From NCBI RefSeq assembly GCF_019263745.1, contig NZ_CP077107.1, forward strand, positions 496,001 through 560,000: a DNA stretch of 64,000 nt, written 5' to 3'. Shown here piece after piece: positions 11,309-18,740 of this stretch (its first letter is position 1; the number at the start of each line of letters is the position of its first letter). The notes under the pieces were generated by a model that was given only the letters and a program-made list of their open reading frames with translations, was not told the origin of the DNA and ran no database searches. The position numbers were made by a program, and so were the translations under genes. Source of the stretch: Methanospirillum hungatei (GTDB taxonomy: Archaea; Halobacteriota; Methanomicrobia; Methanomicrobiales; Methanospirillaceae).

Positions 11309-11641
11309 TTTTTCACCCCCAAACACTGCCCCCTTCTTCTCCTTCCCCTCCAGCACCCGCTTCATCCTCCGGACCGGAGTCACATACAACCGCTCCCTGA
11401 TCACTATCTTCATTCCCTTCCCACTACCGGACAGACTCATCACACCGACTATTCCTCCATCCCGTTCCCGGATCACCTCATCCCCTAACCGGAGAAGAAC
11501 CGGGATCACCTGAGCTCTCCCGACCTGAAACGGTCCGATCCCGTTCAGGTATATCACAACTATCTCTTCTTCCACCCTGAACCGCCCAACTTTCTCCAGC
11601 GAATGGGACGAACGCTCGCAAACAACCGCAAACCTTCCCAC
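11303..11641 (-). CDS. Small conserved protein P5, copy 1
   Basis: 112 residues from a GTG at 11641 (V-G-R-F-A-V-V), preceded by a GAGGTG site. It aligns without gaps over most of its length with the copy at 16361-16693: shared stretches are R-F-A-V-V, Q-V-I-P-V-L-L-R-L-G-D-E-V-I-R and R-V-L-E-G-K-E-K-K-G-A-V-F. The conservation of protein with scattered base changes suggests a coding sequence under selection. Predicted strand-rich, basic and cytoplasmic, no known domain recognised. The GTG start replaces the ATG of copy 2. Its last six bases overlap the convergent ADP-ribosyltransferase gene. Confidence 0.55.
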   Translation of the reverse strand: MGRFAVVCERSSHSLEKVGRFRVEEEIVVIYLNGIGPFQVGRAQVIPVLLRLGDEVIRERDGGIVGVMSLSGSGKGMKIVIRERLYVTPVRRMKRVLEGKEKKGAVFGGEKL

Positions 11642-11808
11642 GACACACCTCTGGTCTGCATAAACCCAAAAATTTCTTATCTCTCCTCTTCTGCAGGATC
11701 CGAATCCGGTGCCGGAAGACCAGGTATTCACTCTGAATCAGCCGGAGGACATCAGCAAGCTGCACTGGCCTCTTCTAAAGGACAGACCCGGAGATACCAG
11801 ATCCCTTA
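11328..11808. repeat. Direct repeat copy 1 (GC-rich cassette)
   Basis: About 480 bp homologous to 16371-16928 in the same orientation. It holds P5 and damaged remains of P4 and the end of P3. The match begins near AAACACTGCCCCC and stops near CGGAGATACC. Relative to copy 2 it has lost a stretch inside P4 and the P4-P5 spacer. Confidence 0.75.
11642..11808 (-). pseudogene. Remnants of small genes P3 (tail) and P4, copy 1
   Basis: On the minus strand the end of P3 is visible (Y-L-R-V-C-P-L-E-E-A-S-A-A-C, stop at 11752-11754), truncated at its 5' end where the repeat ends. A GTG at 11765 opens P4 (Q-L-A-D-V-L-R-L-I-Q-S-E-Y), which lacks about eight residues present in copy 2 and has lost its own stop, so that it runs on in the wrong frame over P5. 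Both are taken as broken. Confidence 0.5.
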
Positions 11809-12023
11809 ATCGATTAAATCAGAAACCCAACGTTTTAAAAAAAATAGATTGATTGTTTTGATATTTAATAAAAAAAATCCATTTCAGAAGTAGGATAATT
11901 GAAATTCCCAAAAATATAGACAATAATACTTTGTAGACTATGGTCTTCTTAGAAGAATAACTGGATAATATGATTCATCTCAACGGCCCCAAGTCCGTAT
12001 TTTGCTGGAAGATTAAAAATAGA

Positions 12024-12031
12024 TTATAAAT
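12024..12031 (+). promoter_or_regulatory. Candidate TATA box of the phosphorylase-TPR gene
   Basis: TTATAAAT about 45-50 bases upstream of the ATG at 12075. A second AT-rich candidate, TTTTATACATA, lies at 12050-12060 but would be too close to the start unless the transcript is very short. Confidence 0.4.
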
Positions 12032-12064
12032 TTCAACTAGCGAAACAGATTTTATACATATTTT

Positions 12065-12068
12065 GGAG
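12065..12068 (+). promoter_or_regulatory. Ribosome binding site GGAG
   Basis: GGAG six bases before the ATG at 12075 supports this start and implies a leadered mRNA. Confidence 0.5.
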
Positions 12069-12074
12069 TAAGTT

Positions 12075-15000
12075 ATGACGAAAGAAACAGGTACGGGTTC
12101 CGAATTTATTCAAGAAGCAGTTCCTTTCCGTTATCGAGCAGTAATTCTCACTGCACTGGGACTTGAATATAATGCTGTTCTGTCATATCTCACTAACCCG
12201 GAAAAAAAAGTTCATCACAATGGATCAATATACGAGACAGGTTCAATCACATTAAATAATTTTGAATGGGAAGTGACTTTAGTTGAAACAGGGGCCTACA
12301 ACATAAAAGCAGCTAAAGAAACAGAACGTGCCCTCGCGATATTCAATCCAAATATTGTTCTTTTTGTCGGTGTTGCTGGAGGATTAAAAGATGTAGCTGT
12401 TGGTGATGTTGTGTCATCAACGAAAGTTTACGGGTATGAATCTGGAAAAGCTGAAGTTGAATTTCATCCAAGACCCGAGGTCGTTACTCCGAATAATTTT
12501 ATGGTACATCTTTCTCGAGCAATTGTACGGGAGGAAAAATGGGTCGAAAGGCTGAACCTTCCTCTTCAACAGAAACCGCCAAAGGCTTTCGTGGGAGCAA
12601 TCGTCGCGGGTGCGAAAGTAATTGCATCAAAAGAATCGAAGGAATATAAAGAAATAAAGGATTTTTATGGCGATGCACTAGCAGTCGAGATGGAAGGTCT
12701 TGGGTTCTTACAAGTTGCAACAGATCATAGAGAAATAGATGCATTATTGATTCGTGGGATATCCGATTTGATTGATAAAAAATCTGAATCCGATGCATCG
12801 GGGTCACAGGAAAGTGCGGTAAAAAATGCAAGCGCTTTTGCGTTCGAGGTGTTAGCAAATTATGGGCCACTAAAGAAGAGTTCAGGGGATGATTTGGAGA
12901 TTATCACCCGTATTCCAACAAGTAAGACACAGTTAACGCAATTTTCATGTCATACCCCGAAGGATATTCAAAGGCTTTCTTTTGAAAATACACACATATT
13001 CTCATCTGATTTTACCGAAGAACTACTTAGTACCGAATATAATGCAGAATTAAACGCTATCAAAAAGTTACTCGATGAATATAATCCCTCAACTGCTCTT
13101 TCCCTGCTCTATTCACTTAAAGATAGAACATCAATGAGAGCCTCAAATGAAGTAAAATTTCGTATACTTACGAATGAAGCAGTTGCAAATATTCAGTTAA
13201 AAAAATTTTCAGATGGTGGAAAATTACTGATACAAGCCTTGCAATATAATCCAAATAGCGAAAAATCTCTTGAAAATGTTGCATTTGGGTATTTACTGAA
13301 TCAAAATTATAGTAAAGCCCTAGAATATGCACATATGGTACTGCAAAATAATCCATCGAGTGCACGTGCCTATTCGATAATTATTCAATCGAAAATCCGA
13401 AGCGAATCAATAGATAAAATATTGCCATCCATTCCACAAGAAGTGATCGATACTCAAGATATCGCCGAAGCTTTAGGACATATTTATTATAATCATGGAA
13501 ATTTCGTAGAATCTTCAAATTGGCTCGAAATAGCACTCAAGAATACAGAGCAAAAGGAAGATTTAATCTTAAAAGGATTGCTTGCATCATCCCTCCTAAA
13601 TGGTGTTAAAAGTAATGATAAGACGCTTGAAGGTCTGCAATTATCAGATGAGCCTCGTCAACTATTAATGAGGTCTATTTTACTTTTTGACGAAGTATGG
13701 TCACGTATCTCAGTCGATCCTAATCTTCAAAAGGTACATTCATCGTGGATTGCAGAAAGAGGCGTTGCCAAACGAATTCTTGGTCAAAAAAATGAATCCT
13801 CAAAAGATATTAACGAAGCGTATGATTTAGATCCAAAAAATCCAAGTTATATTCACCTAAAAGGACTTGTTGAGTTTGAGTTAGGACATATTTCTGTCGC
13901 AGAATCTTTGTTTAAACAAGTTCTATGGGATCCTTCTACGCCCGATGCATTGTGGATGTACTTGAATTCTTTAAGAAAGCAGAATAAATTCGATGAAGGT
14001 ATTAAAATACTAAATGATTTTCTCCGAGAGAACAGAACTAAGGAACAAGAAAGTGTTCTCTATCATTTTTTAATCGCATTTACTACTGATAAAGGAAAAG
14101 AGTTCTATTCTGAAGCTAAATCCATCGCTCAATCTCAATATGAAAAGAATGAAAATGATGTTACGAAGGTAGTTGAACTCGTAAAACTTTTACAGTTCAT
14201 TGGAGAAAATGATAAAATTGAGCCATTTATTCAAAAAATAAAGGCGTTATATTCAGAGTCAATTCCTCCATTACAGAAATTAGAGATTGCCGATATTTTC
14301 TTGAAATTACACCATTTCGATGAGGCCGCGACGATATTTGAGAGTGTCATCGATCCAATACAAAATACACCGTTCGCCCAAAAGCTGATTGACGCTTATT
14401 ATCTCGGCGGTAATCATAAACGTGCGTTAGAATTATGCCGCTCATTACATGCAATCCATGGGCCACTTCCACATTCTACGACTATTGAACTAGCAATTTA
14501 TCATAAAATCGGCGATCTGATTCGAGCTGCAAATGTTTGTGCACAATACCTTAAACTCCACCCCGAAGATTATGAAATGAAATTGAATGAGGCAATAGTA
14601 AATTTGCGTTTGGATAATTCCGAAAAAGTCCTCGAGTTTTTAAAAACTCGGCCCAAAAATGAGAACCTTGCTTATAATGTGGGAGCGAAGTTAGCTCATT
14701 TATACTATTCAATGGGAATGTTTGATGATGCAATCCAATTGGCATATGTTCTCAGAAATAAATACTATTGCCTCCCTGAAGCGCACCTCGATTATATTCA
14801 TTTAATTTTAAATATTGAAGACCGCTCACCCATATTAGCAAAGCCATCTTCTGTTGGTATTGATTCTGCAGTACAACTGATAGATCATTTTGGAAAAACT
14901 TCACAGTACATAATATCTGACACATCCCTAAAGGATCCTGAAAAATTTGAATTGAGGTTGGATAGCGATCTCGGAAAACAACTATTAGGGAAAAGTGATG

Positions 15001-16322
15001 GTCAATCAATATCCTTGCAAAAAACTCCATTCATCGAAAACACAATCCAGATTACAAGTATTCTCAGCAAATATATTTACGCCTTTCAAGAAAGTGTAAA
15101 CAGTTTCAACCAATTATTCCCAAGTAGTCCTGGAATCTATCGTATTCCATTCGGAACTGGACCTGATGGGAAACTTGTGCCCGATGATATTCAGAATCTC
15201 AAGAAGATAGTGAGCCTGAATCAACAACATGCCAGTCCAATTTTTGATTGTTATAAAAAACGACAATTAACCATTGCTGCCGTTACAGAGGGAATTAGGG
15301 GAGATATATTCTCGGTTTGTGAATGCCTCTCTAATGATTCTACGCTCGGGATTTTCTGTTGTTCGGGGAATGGTAATGAAAGAGATGAGGCAATACAAAG
15401 CCTAAACCTCAATTGTAAACTAATAATAGATCCTATCGCCCTTCAAACTGTTTATTCTCTTGGCATCGGGGACATTATTGTTAAAAAATTTGGAAAATTT
15501 GGGATTACACAAAGTACAATAGATTTGATTCACAGTGCTATTCTGAACTATAAAGGCCAAAAAGCGCGAGGTTATATGACGATTTTCCAAATTGGAGATA
15601 ATCTCGGTTATGTACCAATAAGTCCTGACCAAATAAAAAAGGCGAGAGAGAACCTCGAGAAAATGTTGGAATGGGTCCGATTAAAATGTGAAATAATCCC
15701 TTGTTATCCAGCCTTGAATCTAAAATCGACAAAGAAAGAGGAATATAATAATCTTTTTGGGGAATCGTCTACTGATACAATTCTTGTTGCATCTCAACCG
15801 AATTATATTCTCTTTTCTGACGATGGACTCCTTCAGGCAATTGCTAAACAACTATACTCCTGCTCGTGTGTTTGGACACAGGTTCTGTTAATGGACCTGT
15901 TTGCTAGTAATATGATCACGTCTGATCAACTAGAAAAATTTACAATTCAACTTATTTTGCGTCATTATTTCCACACAAGTGTTAATTCTTATGTTTTGTT
16001 GAAAGCCGCGGAACTAGCTGAATGGGATATTAAATCTCCATTTATTGAAGTTCTCGAATGCTTGAAAGAAGGTAAATCTGATATCGATTCTTCAACTAGT
16101 GTTGGAATACAATTCACAGAATTATTATGGCAAAAACCTGAGAAAATAGATTCACGAAATGTTTTACTTGTAAAATTGCTTCACGATTTAACAGTTCAAA
16201 GAGAAAAATCGTATATAATCAACAATTTCAACCAATCGATAATTCATAGTGATAAATTATCTCCAATAGAAAAATACGAAATTTTGGACCTCATTGAGTT
16301 ATTTAATAATGTTTTGTCATAA
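12075..16322 (+). CDS. Nucleoside phosphorylase-TPR-PIN-like effector protein
   Basis: 1415 residues in three parts. Residues ~18-265 form a PNP/MTAN-type nucleosidase domain with the active-site landmarks intact: G-V-A-G-G-L (99-104), V-E-M-E-G (204-208) and R-G-I-S-D (227-231). Residues ~330-960 are a long array of TPR-like helical repeats (N-P-N-x-E/S-x-x-A patterns, about every 34 residues). Residues ~1050-1310 resemble a PIN nuclease domain, with the late pattern T-D-T-I-L-V-A ... L-F-S-D-D-G-L-L (about 1231-1254) carrying the acidic residues. Phosphorylase-family domains joined to helical repeats are known in NLR-like immune proteins; an NTPase core is missing here. Inferred role: sensing through the TPR superhelix, with nucleotide cleavage and RNA cleavage as outputs. 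Base use is AT-rich and differs from the flanking repeat copies. Confidence 0.75.
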   Translation: MTKETGTGSEFIQEAVPFRYRAVILTALGLEYNAVLSYLTNPEKKVHHNGSIYETGSITLNNFEWEVTLVETGAYNIKAAKETERALAIFNPNIVLFVGVAGGLKDVAVGDVVSSTKVYGYESGKAEVEFHPRPEVVTPNNFMVHLSRAIVREEKWVERLNLPLQQKPPKAFVGAIVAGAKVIASKESKEYKEIKDFYGDALAVEMEGLGFLQVATDHREIDALLIRGISDLIDKKSESDASGSQESAVKNASAFAFEVLANYGPLKKSSGDDLEIITRIPTSKTQLTQFSCHTPKDIQRLSFENTHIFSSDFTEELLSTEYNAELNAIKKLLDEYNPSTALSLLYSLKDRTSMRASNEVKFRILTNEAVANIQLKKFSDGGKLLIQALQYNPNSEKSLENVAFGYLLNQNYSKALEYAHMVLQNNPSSARAYSIIIQSKIRSESIDKILPSIPQEVIDTQDIAEALGHIYYNHGNFVESSNWLEIALKNTEQKEDLILKGLLASSLLNGVKSNDKTLEGLQLSDEPRQLLMRSILLFDEVWSRISVDPNLQKVHSSWIAERGVAKRILGQKNESSKDINEAYDLDPKNPSYIHLKGLVEFELGHISVAESLFKQVLWDPSTPDALWMYLNSLRKQNKFDEGIKILNDFLRENRTKEQESVLYHFLIAFTTDKGKEFYSEAKSIAQSQYEKNENDVTKVVELVKLLQFIGENDKIEPFIQKIKALYSESIPPLQKLEIADIFLKLHHFDEAATIFESVIDPIQNTPFAQKLIDAYYLGGNHKRALELCRSLHAIHGPLPHSTTIELAIYHKIGDLIRAANVCAQYLKLHPEDYEMKLNEAIVNLRLDNSEKVLEFLKTRPKNENLAYNVGAKLAHLYYSMGMFDDAIQLAYVLRNKYYCLPEAHLDYIHLILNIEDRSPILAKPSSVGIDSAVQLIDHFGKTSQYIISDTSLKDPEKFELRLDSDLGKQLLGKSDGQSISLQKTPFIENTIQITSILSKYIYAFQESVNSFNQLFPSSPGIYRIPFGTGPDGKLVPDDIQNLKKIVSLNQQHASPIFDCYKKRQLTIAAVTEGIRGDIFSVCECLSNDSTLGIFCCSGNGNERDEAIQSLNLNCKLIIDPIALQTVYSLGIGDIIVKKFGKFGITQSTIDLIHSAILNYKGQKARGYMTIFQIGDNLGYVPISPDQIKKARENLEKMLEWVRLKCEIIPCYPALNLKSTKKEEYNNLFGESSTDTILVASQPNYILFSDDGLLQAIAKQLYSCSCVWTQVLLMDLFASNMITSDQLEKFTIQLILRHYFHTSVNSYVLLKAAELAEWDIKSPFIEVLECLKEGKSDIDSSTSVGIQFTELLWQKPEKIDSRNVLLVKLLHDLTVQREKSYIINNFNQSIIHSDKLSPIEKYEILDLIELFNNVLS

Positions 16323-16360
16323 TTTTTTAGTCATTACATCTTTCCTCATTAATTAATTAA

Positions 16361-16693
16361 TTATCTCACCTCAAACACCGCCCCCTTCTTCTCCTTCCCC
16401 TCCAGTACTCGCTTTACCCTCCGGACCGGAACCACATACAACCGCTCCCGATTAACCACCTTCACTCCTTTCCCCCTCCCGGACAGACTCATCATACCGA
16501 CTGCTCCTCCCACCCGGTCCCGGATTACCTCATCCCCTAACCGGAGAAGAACCGGGATAACCTGGGCTATCTCGACCTGAAACGATCCGATCCCATCCAG
16601 GTATATCACAATCATCTCCCCTACAACCCGGAACCGCCCAAGATTCTCCAGCGAACGAGACAAACACTCTCGAACAACCGCAAACCTTTCCAT
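16361..16693 (-). CDS. Small conserved protein P5, copy 2
   Basis: 110 residues (M-E-R-F-A-V-V start) with a strong GGAGGTG site at 16698-16704. The ORF could be opened further upstream, but the site and the homology with copy 1 fix the ATG at 16693. Sequence is basic and strand-rich, with a G-K-E-K-K-G-A-V-F end shared with copy 1; no family recognised. It is the last gene of a minus-strand chain of small genes and converges on the phosphorylase-TPR gene 38 bp away. Confidence 0.65.
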   Translation of the reverse strand: MERFAVVRECLSRSLENLGRFRVVGEMIVIYLDGIGSFQVEIAQVIPVLLRLGDEVIRDRVGGAVGMMSLSGRGKGVKVVNRERLYVVPVRRVKRVLEGKEKKGAVFEVR

Positions 16694-16697
16694 AACA

Positions 16698-16704
16698 CAC
16701 CTCC
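16698..16704 (-). promoter_or_regulatory. Ribosome binding site GGAGGTG of P5
   Basis: Minus-strand GGAGGTG four bases before the ATG at 16693. The GAGGTG core is also kept in copy 1, before GTG 11641, which is evidence that P5 is translated. Confidence 0.65.
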
Positions 16705-16725
16705 AGAGGGAAGTACTCCTTCCAG

Positions 16726-16887
16726 TCAGGACCTTGCAGCCTCTGGTCCGCAAAAGTTCAGAAACCTCTTCTCTCTCCTCCGCTGCAGGATCTTTTCACG
16801 GTTCCGGTGATAATATGCCCGTGAGCTTTCTATGCCGAAGACAGGGTATTCACTCCGGACCAGCTGGAGGGCATCAGCAAGCTGCAC
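16726..16887 (-). CDS. Small protein P4 (53 aa)
   Basis: GTG start at 16887, inside the end of P3 (14-nt overlap), stop at 16726-16728. The protein begins Q-L-A-D-A-L-Q-L-V-R-S-E-Y and then has a basic helix-like stretch N-R-E-K-I-L-Q-R-R-R-E-K-R, suggesting a coiled or nucleic acid-binding segment. A broken homologue exists in repeat copy 1. No family recognised. Confidence 0.45.
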   Translation of the reverse strand: MQLADALQLVRSEYPVFGIESSRAYYHRNREKILQRRREKRFLNFCGPEAARS

Positions 16888-17041
16888 AGGCCTCCTTCAG
16901 TGGACAGACCCGGAGATACCCGATCCCTTTCCCGGATAATTCACAGATCCGGTTTCTCCGGACCAAACATTGCACGAACTTCAGGTGAGGATACCGTTTC
17001 GTGAAACAGGCTTCAATGATCGGCCTTCGGGACAGTTTCAT
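16874..17041 (-). CDS. Small Cys-containing protein P3 (55 aa)
   Basis: ATG at 17041 overlaps the TGA of P2 as ATGA, the usual signature of translational coupling. Basic N-terminus (M-K-L-S-R-R-P) and cysteines at 12, 25, 33, 46, 52 and 55, the last four in R-I-C-E and V-C-P-L-K-E-A-C-A-A-C, possibly a metal site. A longer ORF upstream in the same frame (to 17125) is the shadow of P2. The 3' half is duplicated in repeat copy 1. Function unknown. Confidence 0.5.
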   Translation of the reverse strand: MKLSRRPIIEACFTKRYPHLKFVQCLVRRNRICELSGKGIGYLRVCPLKEACAAC

Positions 17042-17196
17042 GCAGAACCCCCAAACACAAGCCTCCTTACCCAGGAATACCGGTCGCATGCCAGGCAGTT
17101 CATCTGCCAGCGGTGCAGCGGACATTGCCCGAGGGTATGCGGGCAGTAGATACTCCGGAAGACTGGAAACCGGTCCACGGCCAGGGGAGTGATCAC
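17038..17196 (-). CDS. Small Cys-containing protein P2 (52 aa)
   Basis: GTG start at 17196 overlaps the stop of P1 as GTGA, and its TGA overlaps the ATG of P3. Cysteines occur as I-Y-C-P-H, G-Q-C-P-L-H and N-C-L-A-C, four of them plus histidines, fitting a small zinc site. Arg/Trp-rich elsewhere. Present only at the copy 2 side. No family recognised. Confidence 0.45.
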   Translation of the reverse strand: MITPLAVDRFPVFRSIYCPHTLGQCPLHRWQMNCLACDRYSWVRRLVFGGSA

Positions 17197-17300
17197 GTTC
17201 TCACCTCTGACTCGCAGAGCTGGGAGAAGCAGGTCTCACACATCCCAAAGTGATCACCCGGATCCTGCCAGGCGATCGCATCCCCATCATCGATCTCATA
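17193..17300 (-). CDS. Small Cys-containing protein P1, 5' end unresolved
   Basis: Minus-strand frame open from 17300 to the TGA at 17193-17195. It reads Y-E-I-D-D-G-D-A-I-A-W-Q-D-P-G-D-H-F-G-M, then C-E-T-C-F-S-Q-L-C-E, a C-x2-C-x4-C pattern with a nearby His. A TGA at 17301-17303 cuts the frame and no start codon lies between it and the Cys motif except the ATG just before the first Cys, so either the gene is truncated or frameshifted, or the protein is only 16 residues. The 4-nt GTGA link to P2 supports a former operon. Confidence 0.35.
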   Translation of the reverse strand, partial: YEIDDGDAIAWQDPGDHFGMCETCFSQLCESEVRT

Positions 17301-17303
17301 TCA

Positions 17304-17644
17304 GGCAAACCCTCTCGGTTTATTTGATCGATGAAAGATTTTTTCAACCGGCTCAATAGATAGAGGGTATATTCATATTAAGTATCGGTTATTTTAGCCG
17401 TAAAAAGAAAAAGCCAACCAGCGAGAGATATGTGAACGGTCAGAAAAAGAGTTAAACAACCAGAGATCGAGGGGAAATGATATCTCCTGAATCTTGATAT
17501 ATACATATAAGTGTCAACGATTGAGAAGAGATTGACGTGGATTTCTTGGAGCAGATTACGAAGAATTACGAGAGTATTATGAGCCAATACTGATATCTAT
17601 GGTACAAGGAATATAGTACTACTAATTGACGGTTTGGATAAACG
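17304..17644. other. Intergenic spacer before the HepT/MntA-type pair
   Basis: No convincing gene. A TATA-like TATATAC is at 17498-17504, followed by an 18-codon GTG frame at 17536-17592 that I do not consider supported. The TATA box may serve the downstream pair, which would then have a leader of about 120 bases. Confidence 0.4.
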
Positions 17645-17953
17645 ATGAACATTCCAGAAATTCCATCAGATATCAAAACAACGATTATCCCTCAGTTTCA
17701 TATCTCCTCATTATGGATATTTGGCTCTGCAATCCGTGAGGATTATTCTGAAGAGAGCGATATTGATCTAATTGTCGAATTTAAGCCCGATGCAAAGATA
17801 ACACTTCTCAAGCTTGCAGCACTGCAAACTAGTTTGGAGAATTCCTTTGGAAGAAAGGTTGATATCATCACTCGTAAGGCGATTGATGATTTTATGAATC
17901 CATTTCTAAAACAAGAGATTCTCTCAACCATGGTGAGAATATATGGATCGTGA
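17645..17953 (+). CDS. MntA-type nucleotidyltransferase antitoxin
   Basis: 102 residues with the minimal nucleotidyltransferase signature G-S-x10-D-x-D: F-G-S (G27, S28) and D39/D41 in S-D-I-D-L, plus a later acidic strand (K-V-D-I-I-T). In the HepT/MntA systems this protein neutralises the partner by transferring nucleotides from ATP to a tyrosine on it. It overlaps the next gene by 11 nt, the usual coupled arrangement. The catalytic residues are all present, so the antitoxin looks active. Confidence 0.85.
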   Translation: MNIPEIPSDIKTTIIPQFHISSLWIFGSAIREDYSEESDIDLIVEFKPDAKITLLKLAALQTSLENSFGRKVDIITRKAIDDFMNPFLKQEILSTMVRIYGS

Positions 17954-18272
17954 TCTCTCCCTTCTCAAAGATATTCAAATAATGTGTTCTGATGCTATCT
18001 CCTTTCTAGGAAACAGATCTAGGGAAGATCTTATGAAGGATAGACAACTTCAGTATGCCCTGATTCGGTGTCTAGAAGTGATAGGTGAGGCTGCAAAATT
18101 AGTATCTTCAGATACCAAAGATCGATATCCTGAAATACCATGGTCTGAATATGCAAAGACACGCGATTTTCTTATTCATTCTTATGCGAAGATTGATACC
18201 GATATCATCTGGCAGTCTGTAAAAAATGACCTTCCTGAATTATTACGAATTCTCAATAATCCAGCGAGATAA
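17943..18272 (+). CDS. HepT-like ribonuclease toxin (HEPN)
   Basis: 109 residues, all-helical HEPN fold. The R-x4-H-x-Y motif is intact in R-D-F-L-I-H-S-Y (R74, H79, Y81): Arg and His form the RNase site and the Tyr is the residue modified by MntA in studied systems. Start overlaps the antitoxin end. With its partner it forms a type VII toxin-antitoxin pair, and it sits at the right edge of the accessory region next to tRNA-Glu. Confidence 0.85.
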   Translation: MDRDLSLLKDIQIMCSDAISFLGNRSREDLMKDRQLQYALIRCLEVIGEAAKLVSSDTKDRYPEIPWSEYAKTRDFLIHSYAKIDTDIIWQSVKNDLPELLRILNNPAR

Positions 18273-18566
18273 GTAAGGTTGATTTTCATACTAAACAAGG
18301 GACTAAGCATCTGTAATAAGAATCTGAATATCGCTTTTTTCATGGAAATTTTTCGCGAGATTACACCGATTCGTGCAGTATTATTTTATGAGCAAATCCA
18401 TAAGATGCGAATCAAGGTTTCTTATGAATTTTGATATTTTCTTCTTCAGAATTCCATGTGAATGATTCCAGGACTACAATCTTTCTATTGTCAGCCATGA
18501 TGTATCGGCCTGAAAAAAAATATTCCGCTAATAATTTAAAATTTAAAAGAAAATTAGAAGAAAAAA

Positions 18567-18639
18567 TGCTGATATGGGGATTTGAACCCCAGTCGCAGGA
18601 GTGAGAGTCCTGCATGATTGACCCCTACACTATATCAGC
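18567..18639 (-). tRNA. tRNA-Glu (CTC)
   Basis: 73 nt, acceptor stem GCTGATA/TATCAGC with discriminator A. Anticodon stem CAGGA/TCCTG encloses the loop CTCTCAC, anticodon CTC for codon GAG. The T loop is GTTCAAAT. No intron; CCA is not encoded. The 3' end faces the accessory island. Confidence 0.93.
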
Positions 18640-18666
18640 TGTGCCTCTAAATGTTGTCATTTGTCA

Positions 18667-18674
18667 TATATAAA
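18667..18674 (-). promoter_or_regulatory. TATA box of tRNA-Glu
   Basis: Minus-strand TTTATATA 28-35 bases before the tRNA 5' end, the canonical archaeal position. Confidence 0.7.
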
Positions 18675-18740
18675 TAAACCGATTTTTCTAACAATGATCC
18701 CACAGATATAAGAATCACAGAGAGGAACTTATTAGGATAC

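Larger units (their letters stand above)
16371..16928. repeat. Direct repeat copy 2 (GC-rich cassette)
   Basis: About 558 bp homologous to 11328-11808, same orientation, roughly 4.6 kb apart; the two copies bracket the phosphorylase-TPR gene. Copy 2 carries the intact forms of P5, P4 and the 3' part of P3. The small-gene chain continues beyond the repeat to about 17300 only on this side. Confidence 0.75.

Noticed and set aside
11478..11765. 95-residue frame over repeat copy 1
   Set aside because: Only its first ~40 residues are P4-like; the rest is P5 read in the wrong frame after loss of the P4 stop.
12499..12870. 123-residue minus-strand frame within the phosphorylase domain
   Set aside because: Lies wholly opposite a domain with conserved active-site motifs; composition is that of a shadow frame.
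16341..16362. ATTAATTAATTA run between the phosphorylase-TPR gene and P5
   Set aside because: A short low-complexity spacer; could be part of convergent termination but has no stem or paired partner I can show.
17378..17592. Small frames before the HepT/MntA pair
   Set aside because: Short, without conserved pattern or clear ribosome site; noted only as spacer.
18412..18615. 67-residue minus-strand frame overlapping tRNA-Glu
   Set aside because: It runs through the tRNA and has no recognisable protein pattern.
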